DNA of 64,000 bases, from the NCBI RefSeq assembly GCF_000720425.1, contig NZ_JOAJ01000002.1, positions 310,001 to 374,000 of the forward strand, given 5' to 3'. The notes under the pieces are model-generated. The model was not told the DNA's origin, made no database searches, and worked only from the letters and a program-made list of their open reading frames with translations. Positions 25,771 through 34,929 of the stretch are shown here, one piece after another; position 1 is the stretch's first letter, and each line of letters opens with the position of its first letter. Source of the stretch: Nocardia rhamnosiphila NBRC 108938 (GTDB lineage Bacteria; Actinomycetota; Actinomycetes; Mycobacteriales; Mycobacteriaceae). The position numbers and the translations under genes are program-made.

Positions 25771-27039
25771 TCAGCGCTTCGGGGTGTAGGTGATGTGCAG
25801 GTCGGTCAGGCCGCGCAGGATGAATGTCGGCTCGAAGTTGAAGGTCGGATTCTCCAGTGAGCCGTGCTTTTCCGGGTCGATCCGGATATCGAGCATCCGG
25901 TCCAGGATCCGTTCCAGCGACACCCGGCCCTCGACGCGGGCCAGCGGACTGCCCGGGCAGGTGTGCACGCCCCGGCCGAAAGCCATGTGCTCCCGGAAAT
26001 TCGGGCGGTCGAGATCGAATTCGTGCGGGTTGGTGAACCGCCGCGGGTCGCGATTGGCCGCGCCCGGGCAGACCATCACCAGCGAACCCGCTTCCAGCGG
26101 CACGTCGCCGATCTCCACCGGTTTCTTCGCCAGCCGGAAACCGCTCTTCACCGGTGCCTGCATCCGCAACGTCTCCTCGATGAACACCGGGATTCGGCTG
26201 CGGTCGGCGCGCAGTGCGTCCTGCAGGTCGGGGCGGGTGGCCATGAACTGCATGGCGCTGCCGAGTAATTTCGCGGTGGTTTCCTGGCCGGCGCCGAAGA
26301 GGAAGGTCGCGGTACGTACCACCTCGATCACCTCCGGCGTCGACCCGTCGGGATACTTCGCCTGGGCCAGCGAGGTCAGCACATCGTCCTGCGGGTTCGA
26401 GCGCCGGTCGGAGATGAGTTCACTGAACAGGTTGTCCAGCCATTCCAGCGGATTGACCGGCACGATCTCCTTGTCGATCGAACCCACCGTCGGCCCGCCG
26501 GCCAGGTTGATGCGCAGTTCCTCGTGATATTCCTCCGGTACCCCCAGCAGGTCGGCGATCACGAGCAGTGTGAAGACCTTGGCGTAGGCGGAGAGGAATT
26601 CGCAGCTGCCGTCGTCTATGAACTCGTCGAGCTGTTTGTCGGCGAGTTTCCACATGAACTCCTCGTTCTCCTTCAGCCGGGAGGGCACGAGCAGTTTGTT
26701 GAGCAGCGAGCGGGCGGCGGTGTGATCGGGCGGATCCATGGTGACCATGTGCTCGTGCATCGGGAGTTGTTCGCGATGCGCGGCGATCTGGCCGGTGATG
26801 TCGTCGCCCTCGGGGGTGAAGGGCAGCGGCGGGAAGGGACCACCGACGGCGATGCACGAGGAGAAGGTGTCGGAATCGCGGAGGACGTCGATGGCTTCCT
26901 CGTAGCCGGTGACCGCCCAGACACCGTAGTTGGGTTCCCGGGTCACCGGGCATTTGGCGCGCAGATGGTCGTAGTACGGATGCGGGTCGGGTACCAGCGC
27001 GGGATCGGTGAAGTAGTCGACCGTATCGAAATCGGTCAC
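25771..27039 (-). CDS. Cytochrome P450
   Basis: A 422-residue bacterial P450. It has the I-helix oxygen motif FGAGQETTAKL, K-helix EETLRM and the heme loop FGRGVHTCPGSPLAR with the Cys ligand. The AGGAGG ribosome site lies five bases before a GTG start. It closely resembles the P450 at 56912 (shared SSCI-GPFP and PVTRE blocks), so the two are paralogs. It hydroxylates an unknown substrate and pairs with the mycofactocin SDR. It has no ferredoxin of its own in this operon. Confidence 0.93.
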   Translation of the reverse strand: MTDFDTVDYFTDPALVPDPHPYYDHLRAKCPVTREPNYGVWAVTGYEEAIDVLRDSDTFSSCIAVGGPFPPLPFTPEGDDITGQIAAHREQLPMHEHMVTMDPPDHTAARSLLNKLLVPSRLKENEEFMWKLADKQLDEFIDDGSCEFLSAYAKVFTLLVIADLLGVPEEYHEELRINLAGGPTVGSIDKEIVPVNPLEWLDNLFSELISDRRSNPQDDVLTSLAQAKYPDGSTPEVIEVVRTATFLFGAGQETTAKLLGSAMQFMATRPDLQDALRADRSRIPVFIEETLRMQAPVKSGFRLAKKPVEIGDVPLEAGSLVMVCPGAANRDPRRFTNPHEFDLDRPNFREHMAFGRGVHTCPGSPLARVEGRVSLERILDRMLDIRIDPEKHGSLENPTFNFEPTFILRGLTDLHITYTPKR

Positions 27040-27250
27040 GGGAACCTCCTGATATCAACAGACTCTTGTCGCCAACCGTGGATCACCGGTTGATACGGCT
27101 CGGTTGCTCCGCGGCCCTCTCGGACTGTCGCCGCCGGAAGCCGTCCTTCGGCGCGCGCTGCTGCTCCGGTCGCCCACAGCCGCCTCCTCGCGCCGTCACA
27201 CACTCCATCCGAGGCCGCGGCCGTACCCCGGTACCGGGCCGGGACGACTG

Positions 27251-27293
27251 CTGAGCGATCGCTCAGATGTGATGCTGAGCACATGCTTAGCAT
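27251..27293. promoter_or_regulatory. Two palindromes in the P450/TetR intergenic region
   Basis: CTGAGCGATCGCTCAG (27251-27266) is a perfect 16-bp palindrome. At 27272-27293, ATGCTGAGC-ACAT-GCTTAGCAT is an 8-of-9 inverted repeat; both share TGAGC half-sites. They lie in the 354-bp gap between the divergent P450 and TetR genes and are likely binding sites for the TetR protein. Confidence 0.7.
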
Positions 27294-27393
27294 GGGCGGA
27301 GGGAGCGCGTCAACAGTCGTCACCCGCGGGATACGATCGCCGGTGATCTCGCGACCGGCGTGGTAATACGGAAAGCCCAGAGGAGGCCTGAAC

Positions 27394-27978
27394 ATGTCAT
27401 CACCCCGCCGGCTCGGCGCACCCGAGGCCAAGAACCGCGGCGTCCTGATGGACGCGGCGGAGCAGCTGATGCTGGAACAGGGCTGGGCCGCGGTGACCTC
27501 GCGACGACTCGCCGAACACGCCGGTCTCAAGCCCCAATTGGTGCACTACTACTTCCGGTCGATGGACGACCTGTTCCTTGCGGTGTTCCGGCGCCGCGCC
27601 GAACAGGGCCTGGAGACCCTCGCGCAAGTACTGAAATCCGACCGGCCACTGCACGCGCTGTGGGAGTTCAGTACCGATACCACCGCCGCCCGGTTCACCA
27701 TGGAGTTCGTCGGCCTGGCCAATCACAAACCGGCGATCCGCGCCGAGGTGGTGCGCTATTCCGAGCGGTTCCGCGCGGCGCAGACCGAGGCGCTGGCCCG
27801 GCTGCTCAACGGCTACGGCGTGGACACCGGCCGATTTCCCGCCGATGTGCTCTCGGTGCTGATGACGAGCGCGGCGCGGATGGTCGTGCTGGAACAGGCT
27901 CTCGGAATGACGGCGGGACACGCCGAAACCTTCGCGTTCGCCGAACGCGAGATCGGTCTTCTCGAGGACGGGGCGTAG
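27394..27978 (+). CDS. TetR-family transcriptional regulator
   Basis: A 194-residue regulator. The N-terminal helix-turn-helix is VTSRRLAEHAGLKPQLVHYYFRSMDDLF (about 36-63), followed by a helical effector domain. An AGGAGG lies seven bases before the ATG. It is divergent from the P450-SDR pair, with two palindromes between them, so it very likely controls that pair and itself. It ends 19 bp from the convergent enoyl-CoA hydratase. Confidence 0.9.
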   Translation: MSSPRRLGAPEAKNRGVLMDAAEQLMLEQGWAAVTSRRLAEHAGLKPQLVHYYFRSMDDLFLAVFRRRAEQGLETLAQVLKSDRPLHALWEFSTDTTAARFTMEFVGLANHKPAIRAEVVRYSERFRAAQTEALARLLNGYGVDTGRFPADVLSVLMTSAARMVVLEQALGMTAGHAETFAFAEREIGLLEDGA

Positions 27979-27997
27979 CCGGCGGCTCATCCGGGCC

Positions 27998-28714
27998 TCA
28001 TTTCCCGCGGTTCATCACCCGGTCGGCCGCCGCCCAGTGCGCGTCGGCCACCCAGAGTTCGGCGAAGGCCGCCACTGCCTCCTGCGGGCTCGCGCCGTCG
28101 ACGACTCGTTTGATCGCACCGGCGGAGGGGTTGGCCAGAGCCCGGGCCAGAGCGCGCCAGCCCGCGTCGAAGTCCGCGCGCGGCAGCACCCGGTCGACCA
28201 GGCCGAGACGTTCGGCGTCGGGGGCCGACAGGATCTCACCCGAGCCCGCCAGTAGTAGCGCGCGGCTGCGGCCGATCAGCCGCGACAATCGTTCCGCGCC
28301 GCCCCAGGCCGGCATGATCGCCAGTGCCACCTGGTTGAAACCGATCTTGATATCGTCCGCGGCGATCCGGATATCGGCCGCGACGGCGACTTCGGCGCCG
28401 CCACCCAGCGCATGACCGTTCAGCGCCGCGATCACCGGCCCCGGGAACCGCTCGAGCTTGTCGCAGACCTCCCGCATCCGGTTCGCCATGGCGGTCGCCT
28501 GCGCCACGGTGCGCAGCGCGGCCAGCTCCTTCAGATCTCCGCCGGAAACGAACGCCCGGTCCCCGGCCCCGGTGATCACCAGAGCCCGGGCGCCGGCCGC
28601 ACCGTCGATCGCCTTGCCGAGTTCGTCCATCGTGTCCAGGGCGATGGCGTTGCGCGCGTGCGGCCGGTTGATGGTGACGACGGCCAGACCGTCCGCCAGT
28701 TCGAGCTCGATCAC
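27998..28714 (-). CDS. Enoyl-CoA hydratase/isomerase family protein
   Basis: A 238-residue crotonase-fold protein, slightly short for the family. The oxyanion-hole loops are SGGDL and NGHALGGGAE. The first catalytic Glu (in GGGAE) is kept, but the second position, usually in PE(I/V), is Gln in FNQVALAIMP. It may therefore be an isomerase or other crotonase rather than a normal hydratase. A GTG start follows GAGGAGAAC. It is divergent from an acyl-CoA ligase gene. Confidence 0.83.
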   Translation of the reverse strand: MIELELADGLAVVTINRPHARNAIALDTMDELGKAIDGAAGARALVITGAGDRAFVSGGDLKELAALRTVAQATAMANRMREVCDKLERFPGPVIAALNGHALGGGAEVAVAADIRIAADDIKIGFNQVALAIMPAWGGAERLSRLIGRSRALLLAGSGEILSAPDAERLGLVDRVLPRADFDAGWRALARALANPSAGAIKRVVDGASPQEAVAAFAELWVADAHWAAADRVMNRGK

Positions 28715-28740
28715 GACTTGTTCTCCTCGACGGAAATATG

Positions 28741-28759
28741 ATTCTCTTACTTAGAGAAC
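28741..28759. promoter_or_regulatory. Variant of the GAGAAT/ATTCTC operator (everted halves)
   Basis: ATTCTC-TTACTTA-GAGAAC has the same half-sites as the other six copies but in outward order with a 7-bp centre. It lies between the divergent enoyl-CoA hydratase and acyl-CoA ligase genes, so it may belong to the same regulon. Because the order is reversed, confidence is lower. Confidence 0.35.
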
Positions 28760-28804
28760 CATATACTTTCCGGTGGTTTCCGGCGGTCGGATCGGGAGTT
28801 CGCG

Positions 28805-30442
28805 ATGCAGCATCCACGGCGCACGAGCGAGAGCCCTACGGGGTCGCGCTCCACTACCACCCCCGGGCCCGGATCGCCCCTCCGCAGGGTTCCCCCCGAT
28901 CTCGCCCGTCGCTATCGCGAGGCGGGCTGGTGGACCGACGAGACCCTCGGCGAGATCCTGGCCCGCGGCCTGGCGGCGGCACCCGGCGTGACCTTCCGGG
29001 TGCACTCCCGCATCCGGCCCTGGTCGGGAACCTTCGCCGAGGTCGAACGGATCGCACGACGCCTCGCCGCCGGACTGCGCCGCCGTGGCGTGGGCCCCGG
29101 AGATATCGTCGCGTTCCAGTTGCCGAACTGGATGGAGGCGGCCGCCACCTACTGGGCTTCGGCCCTGCTCGGCACCACCGTGGTGCCGATCGCGCACTTC
29201 TACGGACGCCGGGAACTCGGCTACATCCTGGGGGCGGTATCCCCGAAGGTGTTCATCACCTGCGCACGATTCGGTCACCAGGAATTCGACCCCGACCTGT
29301 GCGCCGCGGTGCCGGTGGTGGGCGTGGTGGACCGGGATTTCGACGAACTGCTCGAACCCGAACCGATGGACGGCGTGCTGCGCGCCGACCCGGACGGTCC
29401 CGCGTGTATCGCCTTCACCTCGGGTACCACCCGGGCCCCGAAGGGAGTCGTGCACAGCCACAACACCCTGGGTTACGAAGTCCGGCAGCTGGCCGGGATG
29501 TACCCGGCCGATCGCGGCGACCAGCTCACCTCGGCACCGGTCGGGCATTTCATCGGCATGCTCAATGCCCTGCTCATCCCGGTTCTCGACGGCGCACCCG
29601 TCCACCTGCTCGACCTCTGGGACCCGGGCTGGGTACTCGAACTGATGGCGAGCGAGAACATCTGCGTCGGTGGCGGTGTGAGCTATTTCGTCACGAGCCT
29701 GCTCGACCATCCCGGCTACCGGCCCGCCCATCTCGCGCAGTTGCGCTACGCCGGTCTCGGCGGCGCGGCCGTACCCGCGGCGGTGAGCACTCGGCTCGAA
29801 CAACTCGGTATCACCGTGTTCCGCTCCTACGGCAGTACCGAGCATCCGTCGATCACCGGCTCCCTGACCACCGCGCCCGCGGACAAACGCCTGTTCACCG
29901 ACGGCAACGCGCTCCCGGGCGTGGAGTTCCGGCTCGGCGACGACGGCGAGATCATCAGCCGCGGACCCGATCTGTGCCTGGGCTACACCGATCCCGAACT
30001 CACCGCCCGCGCCTTCGACGCCGACGGCTGGTACCACACCGGCGATATCGGCACCGTGGATACCGACGGCTACCTCACCATCACCGATCGCCTGTCCGAC
30101 ATCATCATCCGCGGTGGCGAGAACGTGAGCGCGCTCGAGGTCGAAGAGGTGCTGCTCACGCTGCCGGGCGTGGCCGAAGGTGTGGCGGTGGCCGTACCCG
30201 ATCCGCGTCTGGGCGAACGCACCGCCGCGGTGGTGCGCTGCCTGCCCGACCACCGGCCACCCGATATCGAGGCGCTGCGCGCGCATTTCGCCCGCGCCGG
30301 GCTGGCCAAGCAGAAGTGGCCCGAGGAACTGCATATCGTCGCCGACTTCCCGCGGACCCCCAGCGGAAAGATCCAGAAATTCGTCATCCGGCGGGAGCTG
30401 ACCGCAGCGCGCGACGAGGCCGTTGCGACCGAACCATTATGA
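28805..30442 (+). CDS. Acyl-CoA ligase (AMP-forming, cyclohexanecarboxylate-CoA ligase-like)
   Basis: A 545-residue adenylate-forming enzyme with the phosphate loop FTSGTTRAPKG, adenine motif YGSTE, hinge DRLSDIIIRGGENV and catalytic Lys in PSGKIQK. It activates a carboxylic acid to acyl-CoA using ATP. The first about 22 residues (SESPTGSRSTTTPGPGSP region) are repeat-derived and not conserved. A GAGAAT-N3-ATTCTC repeat overlaps its stop and lies before the next gene. The substrate is probably a branched or cyclic acid. Confidence 0.88.
   Translation: MQHPRRTSESPTGSRSTTTPGPGSPLRRVPPDLARRYREAGWWTDETLGEILARGLAAAPGVTFRVHSRIRPWSGTFAEVERIARRLAAGLRRRGVGPGDIVAFQLPNWMEAAATYWASALLGTTVVPIAHFYGRRELGYILGAVSPKVFITCARFGHQEFDPDLCAAVPVVGVVDRDFDELLEPEPMDGVLRADPDGPACIAFTSGTTRAPKGVVHSHNTLGYEVRQLAGMYPADRGDQLTSAPVGHFIGMLNALLIPVLDGAPVHLLDLWDPGWVLELMASENICVGGGVSYFVTSLLDHPGYRPAHLAQLRYAGLGGAAVPAAVSTRLEQLGITVFRSYGSTEHPSITGSLTTAPADKRLFTDGNALPGVEFRLGDDGEIISRGPDLCLGYTDPELTARAFDADGWYHTGDIGTVDTDGYLTITDRLSDIIIRGGENVSALEVEEVLLTLPGVAEGVAVAVPDPRLGERTAAVVRCLPDHRPPDIEALRAHFARAGLAKQKWPEELHIVADFPRTPSGKIQKFVIRRELTAARDEAVATEPL
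28821..28870. repeat. Dispersed GC-rich repeat, copy A (start of acyl-CoA ligase)
   Basis: From GCACGAGCGA onward this 50-bp stretch matches 41971-42020, at the start of the CaiB gene on the other strand, at 41 of 50 positions without gaps. Both copies contribute the variable first 15-20 residues of a protein. Confidence 0.7.
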
Positions 30443-30455
30443 GAATACGATTCTC
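30441..30455. promoter_or_regulatory. GAGAAT-N3-ATTCTC operator (site O2)
   Basis: GAGAATACGATTCTC is a perfect 6-3-6 inverted repeat. It overlaps the acyl-CoA ligase stop codon and stands 23 bp before the amidohydrolase ATG, close enough to block a promoter. It is followed by GCCAAGGAGG, the ribosome site. Confidence 0.65.
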
Positions 30456-30477
30456 GTAAATAGCCAAGGAGGATTCC

Positions 30478-31674
30478 ATGAGCAAAGTCGAGCTGCCGTA
30501 CCAGCTCTTCGACGCGGACAACCATCTCTACGAGACCAAGGAAGCGCTCACCCGGCATCTCCCCAAGGAGTACGCGGGCGCCATCCAGTACGTCGAGATC
30601 AACGGCCGCACCAAGATCGCGGTCCTCGGCCAGATCAGCGAGTACATCCCCAACCCCACCTTCGAGGTCGTGGCACGCCCCGGCGCCATGGAGGAGTACT
30701 TCAAACACGGCAACCCCGAGGGCAAGAGCCGGCGCGAGATCTTCGGCAAGTCGATGAAGGCGATCGACGCCTTCCGCAATCCGGAAGCCCGGCTGAAGGT
30801 CATGGACGATCTGCAGCTGCAGCGCGCCCTGATGTTCCCGACCCTGGCCAGCCTGGTCGAGGAACGCATGCGCCACCACCCCGAACTCATCCACGCGGTA
30901 ATCGAATCGCTGAACCGCTGGATGCTCGACGACTGGGGCCAGGACGGCAACTTCGTGCACTCCGGCCGGATCTTCACCGTCCCGGTGATCACGCTGCCGA
31001 TCGTCGAACGCGCCATCGCCGAACTGAACTGGGCCGTCGTCGAACACGGTGCCAAGGCCATCCTGGTGCGGCCGGCGCCGGTCCCCGGATTCAAGGGGAT
31101 GCGCTCTTTCGCACTGCCGGAGTTCGATCCGTTCTGGAAACGGGTCGTCGAACTCGATGTGCTGGTCACCATGCACTCCTCGGACAGCGGCTACTCCCGC
31201 TTCGACGCCGAATGGGACGGCAACAGCCTGGAGATGCTGCCGTTCCAGACCAACACCTTCGCAATGACCAATCAGTGGCGGCCGGTCACCGACGCGGTCG
31301 CGTCCTGGGTGTGCCACGGTGCGCTGAACCGCTTCCCCGACCTGAAGATCGCGGTGATCGAGAACGGTTCGGCCTGGCTCGAGCCGCTGCTGCAGCAGCT
31401 GTCCGACGTCTACAAGAAGGCGCCGGAGGGTTTCGGGTTCCGGGATCCGATCGAGGCCATCAAACAGAGCCTCTATGTGAGCCCGTTCTGGGAAGAGGAT
31501 CTGGAGCGGCTGTCGCAGGTCATGGGCGCCGACCATGTGCTGTTCGGTTCCGACTGGCCGCATCCGGAGGGCCTGGCGGAGCCGGCGCGCTACATCCACG
31601 AGATCAAGGACATGCCGCTGGAGAACCAGGCCAAGATCATGGGCGGCAATCTGGCGCGGCTGCTCAAGGTATGA
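30478..31674 (+). CDS. Amidohydrolase-2 family metal-dependent enzyme
   Basis: A 398-residue TIM-barrel hydrolase or decarboxylase. The N-terminal metal motif is FDADNHLYE (Asp-x-His in place of His-x-His), His in VTMHSS, and the C-terminal Asp in FGSDWPHPEG. AGGAGG precedes the ATG. Family members cleave C-C, C-O or C-N bonds, for example in decarboxylation of aromatic acids. The following CoA ligase overlaps it by 4 bp, so both act on one pathway, perhaps by ring opening or decarboxylation followed by CoA activation (inference). Confidence 0.85.
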   Translation: MSKVELPYQLFDADNHLYETKEALTRHLPKEYAGAIQYVEINGRTKIAVLGQISEYIPNPTFEVVARPGAMEEYFKHGNPEGKSRREIFGKSMKAIDAFRNPEARLKVMDDLQLQRALMFPTLASLVEERMRHHPELIHAVIESLNRWMLDDWGQDGNFVHSGRIFTVPVITLPIVERAIAELNWAVVEHGAKAILVRPAPVPGFKGMRSFALPEFDPFWKRVVELDVLVTMHSSDSGYSRFDAEWDGNSLEMLPFQTNTFAMTNQWRPVTDAVASWVCHGALNRFPDLKIAVIENGSAWLEPLLQQLSDVYKKAPEGFGFRDPIEAIKQSLYVSPFWEEDLERLSQVMGADHVLFGSDWPHPEGLAEPARYIHEIKDMPLENQAKIMGGNLARLLKV

Positions 31675-33098
31675 GTTGGGAGACCATCCCGCAGCTCGCC
31701 CTGTCGGCGGCGGACCGTTTCGGCGATACCGAAGCGGTCGTCGACGGGGACCTGCGGTGGAGTTACCGCGAACTGGTGGACCGGATCCGCCGGGCCGCGG
31801 GATCGTTCGCCGAATCCGGGATCGGCAAGGGCGACCGGGTGGCCGTCTGGGCACCCAATTCGGCGGAATGGATCGTCGCCGCCCTCGGCCTGATGACCGC
31901 GGGCGGTGTCCTGGTCCCGGTCAACACCCGGTTCAAGGCCGAGGAAGCCGCCGATGTCATCCGCCGCAGCGGCGCCCGGGCGCTGCTGGTGCAGAAGGGC
32001 TTTCTCGGCGCGGACTATCCGGCACCGCCGGGCGTACCGGTCTACGACCTGAAGTCCGATTTCCTCACCGGCGGCGCACCTTTCGAGCGAGCGGTCGCGG
32101 GCACCGATATCGCCGACATCATCTACACCTCGGGGACCACCGGGCGCCCCAAGGGCGTGATGATGAACCACCGGCAGACACTGCGGTTGTACTCGGAATG
32201 GTGCGATCTGGCCGATCTGCGCCGCGGCGACCGCTATCTGATGGTCAACCCGTTCTTCCATACCTTCGGGTTGAAAGCGGGCATCGTGTCCTCGCTGGTC
32301 CGGGGCGCGACCATGCTGCCGGTGCCGGTGTTCGACGTGGACCGGGTGATCGAACTCGTGGAGACCGAACGGATCACCATGCTGCCCGGGCCGCCGACGC
32401 TGTACCACTCGCTGCTGGAGTACCGGGGTGCGCGCGATATCTCCTCGTTGCGCGCGGCGGTGACCGGGGCGGCCGATATCCCGGTCGACCTGATCCGCCG
32501 GATCCGGGAGGAACTGCCGTTCCGGTCGATCATGACCGGTTACGGCCTCACCGAAGCCGGTACGGCCACCGCGTCGCGGCCCGGGGACACCTTCGAGCAG
32601 ATCGCGACCACCGCGGGTAGCGCCTGCGACGGAATCGAATTGCGCATCGCCGACGACGGAGAAGTGCTCATCCGCGGTTACAGCGTGATGCAGGGTTACC
32701 TCGACGACCCGGAGGCCACCGCCGCGGCCGTCGATGCCGACGGCTGGCTGCACACCGGCGATCTGGGCAGTCTGGACGACGGCGGCCGGCTGAAGGTGAT
32801 CGGCCGGAAGAAGGATATGTACATCGTCGGCGGGTTCAACGCCTATCCCGCCGAGATCGAAGGGTTCCTGCTGGAACATCCGGCGGTCGCGCAGGCCGCG
32901 GTGATCGGTGTCCCGGACGAGCGGATGGGCCAGGTCGGGAAGGCGTTCGTGGTGGCACGCGGACAACTCGGCGAAGCGGAGCTCATCGTCTGGGCCAGGG
33001 AACGCATGGCGGGGTACAAGGTGCCGCGGTCGGTGGTCTTCCTCGACGAGCTACCGCTCAATGCCACCGGAAAGGTCGTGAAGGATCAGCTGCGCTGA
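31671..33098 (+). CDS. Acyl-CoA ligase (FadD3-like)
   Basis: A 475-residue AMP-forming ligase. It has YTSGTTGRPKGVM, adenine motif GYGLTEAGTAT, hinge GRKKDMYIVGGFN and catalytic Lys in NATGKVVK. Its length and LxxxE... composition resemble FadD3, the ligase that activates the bicyclic sterol fragment HIP, but membership is not certain. The ATG overlaps the amidohydrolase stop (ATGA). It is the second CoA ligase in the region and probably activates a different acid from the first. Confidence 0.85.
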   Translation: MSWETIPQLALSAADRFGDTEAVVDGDLRWSYRELVDRIRRAAGSFAESGIGKGDRVAVWAPNSAEWIVAALGLMTAGGVLVPVNTRFKAEEAADVIRRSGARALLVQKGFLGADYPAPPGVPVYDLKSDFLTGGAPFERAVAGTDIADIIYTSGTTGRPKGVMMNHRQTLRLYSEWCDLADLRRGDRYLMVNPFFHTFGLKAGIVSSLVRGATMLPVPVFDVDRVIELVETERITMLPGPPTLYHSLLEYRGARDISSLRAAVTGAADIPVDLIRRIREELPFRSIMTGYGLTEAGTATASRPGDTFEQIATTAGSACDGIELRIADDGEVLIRGYSVMQGYLDDPEATAAAVDADGWLHTGDLGSLDDGGRLKVIGRKKDMYIVGGFNAYPAEIEGFLLEHPAVAQAAVIGVPDERMGQVGKAFVVARGQLGEAELIVWARERMAGYKVPRSVVFLDELPLNATGKVVKDQLR

Positions 33099-33265
33099 GA
33101 ACAGCGGCGCGGCACCGGATCACCGGGAACTGTGCCGAGGAATCGGTGCGGCGAGATTCCACTCCGACCCGCACGGTAGCGGATCGGGCCCGTTCCCGAA
33201 GCGGTACCTCCGGCGGGTGCGCCGGGCTCCTCCGCGGAGTCCGGCGCGTCGGCATGCCCGGCGGT

Positions 33266-33306
33266 GGCGTCCGTGCCGGGTTTCCGCCGGCGTCCGTGCC
33301 GGGTTT
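33266..33306. repeat. Short direct repeat
   Basis: GGCGTCCGTGCCGGGTTT occurs at 33266-33283 and again at 33289-33306, a period of 23 bp. It lies in the 359-bp gap after the CoA ligase. No coding sense was found in this gap. Confidence 0.7.
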
Positions 33307-33373
33307 TCGGCGGGATCCACCCGCGAACGATCTCGACCGGGACAACGCCCACGGTGTATCGTCGAACACAACC

Positions 33374-33388
33374 GAGAGTGAGATTCTC
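33374..33388. promoter_or_regulatory. GAGAAT-N3-ATTCTC operator (site O3)
   Basis: GAGAGTGAGATTCTC is the motif with one arm mismatch. It lies 70 bp before the second amidohydrolase gene, next to AT-rich CATAAAAGGAG, in the gap after the CoA ligase. Confidence 0.6.
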
Positions 33389-33457
33389 ATAAAAGGAGAC
33401 TTTTGATCTCCTGGTCCGGGCCGCGCCCGGCGTCGACCATGAACAGCGAGGAGCCCG

Positions 33458-34717
33458 GTGAATATCGACGACATGATTCTGGTGAGCATCGACGACCACG
33501 TGGTCGAGCCGCGCAATATGTTCGACAACCACGTACCGAAGAAGTACGCCGAGTACGTTCCCAAGGTCGTCGTCGACGACACAGGCATCGATCGCTGGAT
33601 CTACCGGGACCGGCCCACCGGTGTCACCGGGCTCAACGCGGTCGTCTCCTGGCCGGCCGAGGAATGGGGATACGATCCCGCCGGATATGCCGAGATGCGG
33701 CCCGCCGTCTACGACATCCACGACCGGGTACGCGATATGGACGCCAACGGCGTTCTCGGCTCCATGTGCTTCCCCACCTTCACCGGTTTCAGCGCCGGGC
33801 ATCTGAGCCGCGGTGGCATGGACGAGATCACCGTCGCGATGATCTCCGCCTACAACGACTGGCATATCGAGGAGTGGGCGGGCGCCTACCCCGGTCGCTT
33901 CATCCCGATCGCCATCCTGCCGCTGTGGGAGCCACAACTGGCCGTCGACGAGATCAACCGCGTCGCCGCCAAGGGCTGTCATTCGGTGACCATGCCGGAA
34001 CTGCCGCATATCGACGGCCTGCCCAGCTACCACGACATCGACTACTGGGCCCCGGTCTTCCAGGCACTCAGCGATAACGACACCGTGATGAACCTGCACA
34101 TCGGGCAGGGCTTCGGCGTCCTCAAGCTGGCGCCGGACGCGCCGATCGACAATCTCATGGTCCTGGCGCCCAGTATTTCGCTCATCGGTACCCAGGATCT
34201 GCTGTGGGGACCGGCCTTCCGCAGCTTCCCGAAACTCAAGGTCGCCCTGTCCGAGGGCGGCGTGGGCTGGATCCCGTTCTTCCTGGACCGTTCCGACCGG
34301 CACTACACCAACCAGCGCTGGCTGCGCCGCGATTTCGGCGGCAAGATGCCCAGCGAGGTGTTCCGGGAGCACGTCCTCGCCTGCTATGTCACGGACCCGA
34401 CCTCACTGAAACTGCGGCACGAGATCGGCATCGAGAACATCGCGTGGGAATGCGACTACCCGCATTCCGATTCGCTGTGGCCGGGCGCCCCGGAATTCGT
34501 GCTCGACGAACTGCAGGGTGCCGGTGCCGACGACTCCGATATCGACAAGATCACCTGGCAGAACGCCTGCCGCTTCCTGAACTGGGACCCGTTCGCCCAT
34601 ACCCCGCGGGAGCAGGCGACGGTCGGCGCGCTGCGCGCGAAGGCCACCGACGTGGACCTGTCGACCACGACCCGCGCCGAGTACGCGGAGCGCTTCGCGG
34701 CCAAGCACGCGAGCTGA
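33458..34717 (+). CDS. Amidohydrolase-2 family metal-dependent enzyme
   Basis: A 419-residue TIM-barrel enzyme, distantly similar to the one at 30478. Metal residues are visible in VSIDDHVVEP, NLHIGQG and ECDYPHSDS, with an acidic Glu in SEGGVGW. A GTG start follows GAGGAG by four bases. A role like its neighbour, cleaving a ring or removing a carboxylate, is inferred. Its own operator and gap suggest a separate transcript from the ligase operon. Confidence 0.85.
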   Translation: MNIDDMILVSIDDHVVEPRNMFDNHVPKKYAEYVPKVVVDDTGIDRWIYRDRPTGVTGLNAVVSWPAEEWGYDPAGYAEMRPAVYDIHDRVRDMDANGVLGSMCFPTFTGFSAGHLSRGGMDEITVAMISAYNDWHIEEWAGAYPGRFIPIAILPLWEPQLAVDEINRVAAKGCHSVTMPELPHIDGLPSYHDIDYWAPVFQALSDNDTVMNLHIGQGFGVLKLAPDAPIDNLMVLAPSISLIGTQDLLWGPAFRSFPKLKVALSEGGVGWIPFFLDRSDRHYTNQRWLRRDFGGKMPSEVFREHVLACYVTDPTSLKLRHEIGIENIAWECDYPHSDSLWPGAPEFVLDELQGAGADDSDIDKITWQNACRFLNWDPFAHTPREQATVGALRAKATDVDLSTTTRAEYAERFAAKHAS

Positions 34718-34929
34718 GCCGGGGTAGCCCGCGTTCCCGAGAAGGCGCCGAACATGCGGACCCCGTGCCGGGCTCGGGGAGACCGACCCGGAGTCGGAGA
34801 TGTTCCGCGAATGCGCATCCGCGCCCACGGCGGCCGGAGTCTCCAGCGGTCGGTGGCCCGAGTCTTTCCGGGCCGGTGGCTACCGTAGGTTGCCACCGGC
34901 CCGGTCCGGTTACGCCTCCCGGCCGGCAA

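Noticed and set aside
28741..28759. Full member of the GAGAAT-N3-ATTCTC operator set
   Set aside because: The halves are in outward order with a 7-bp centre, so it was kept only as a low-confidence variant and not counted among the six.
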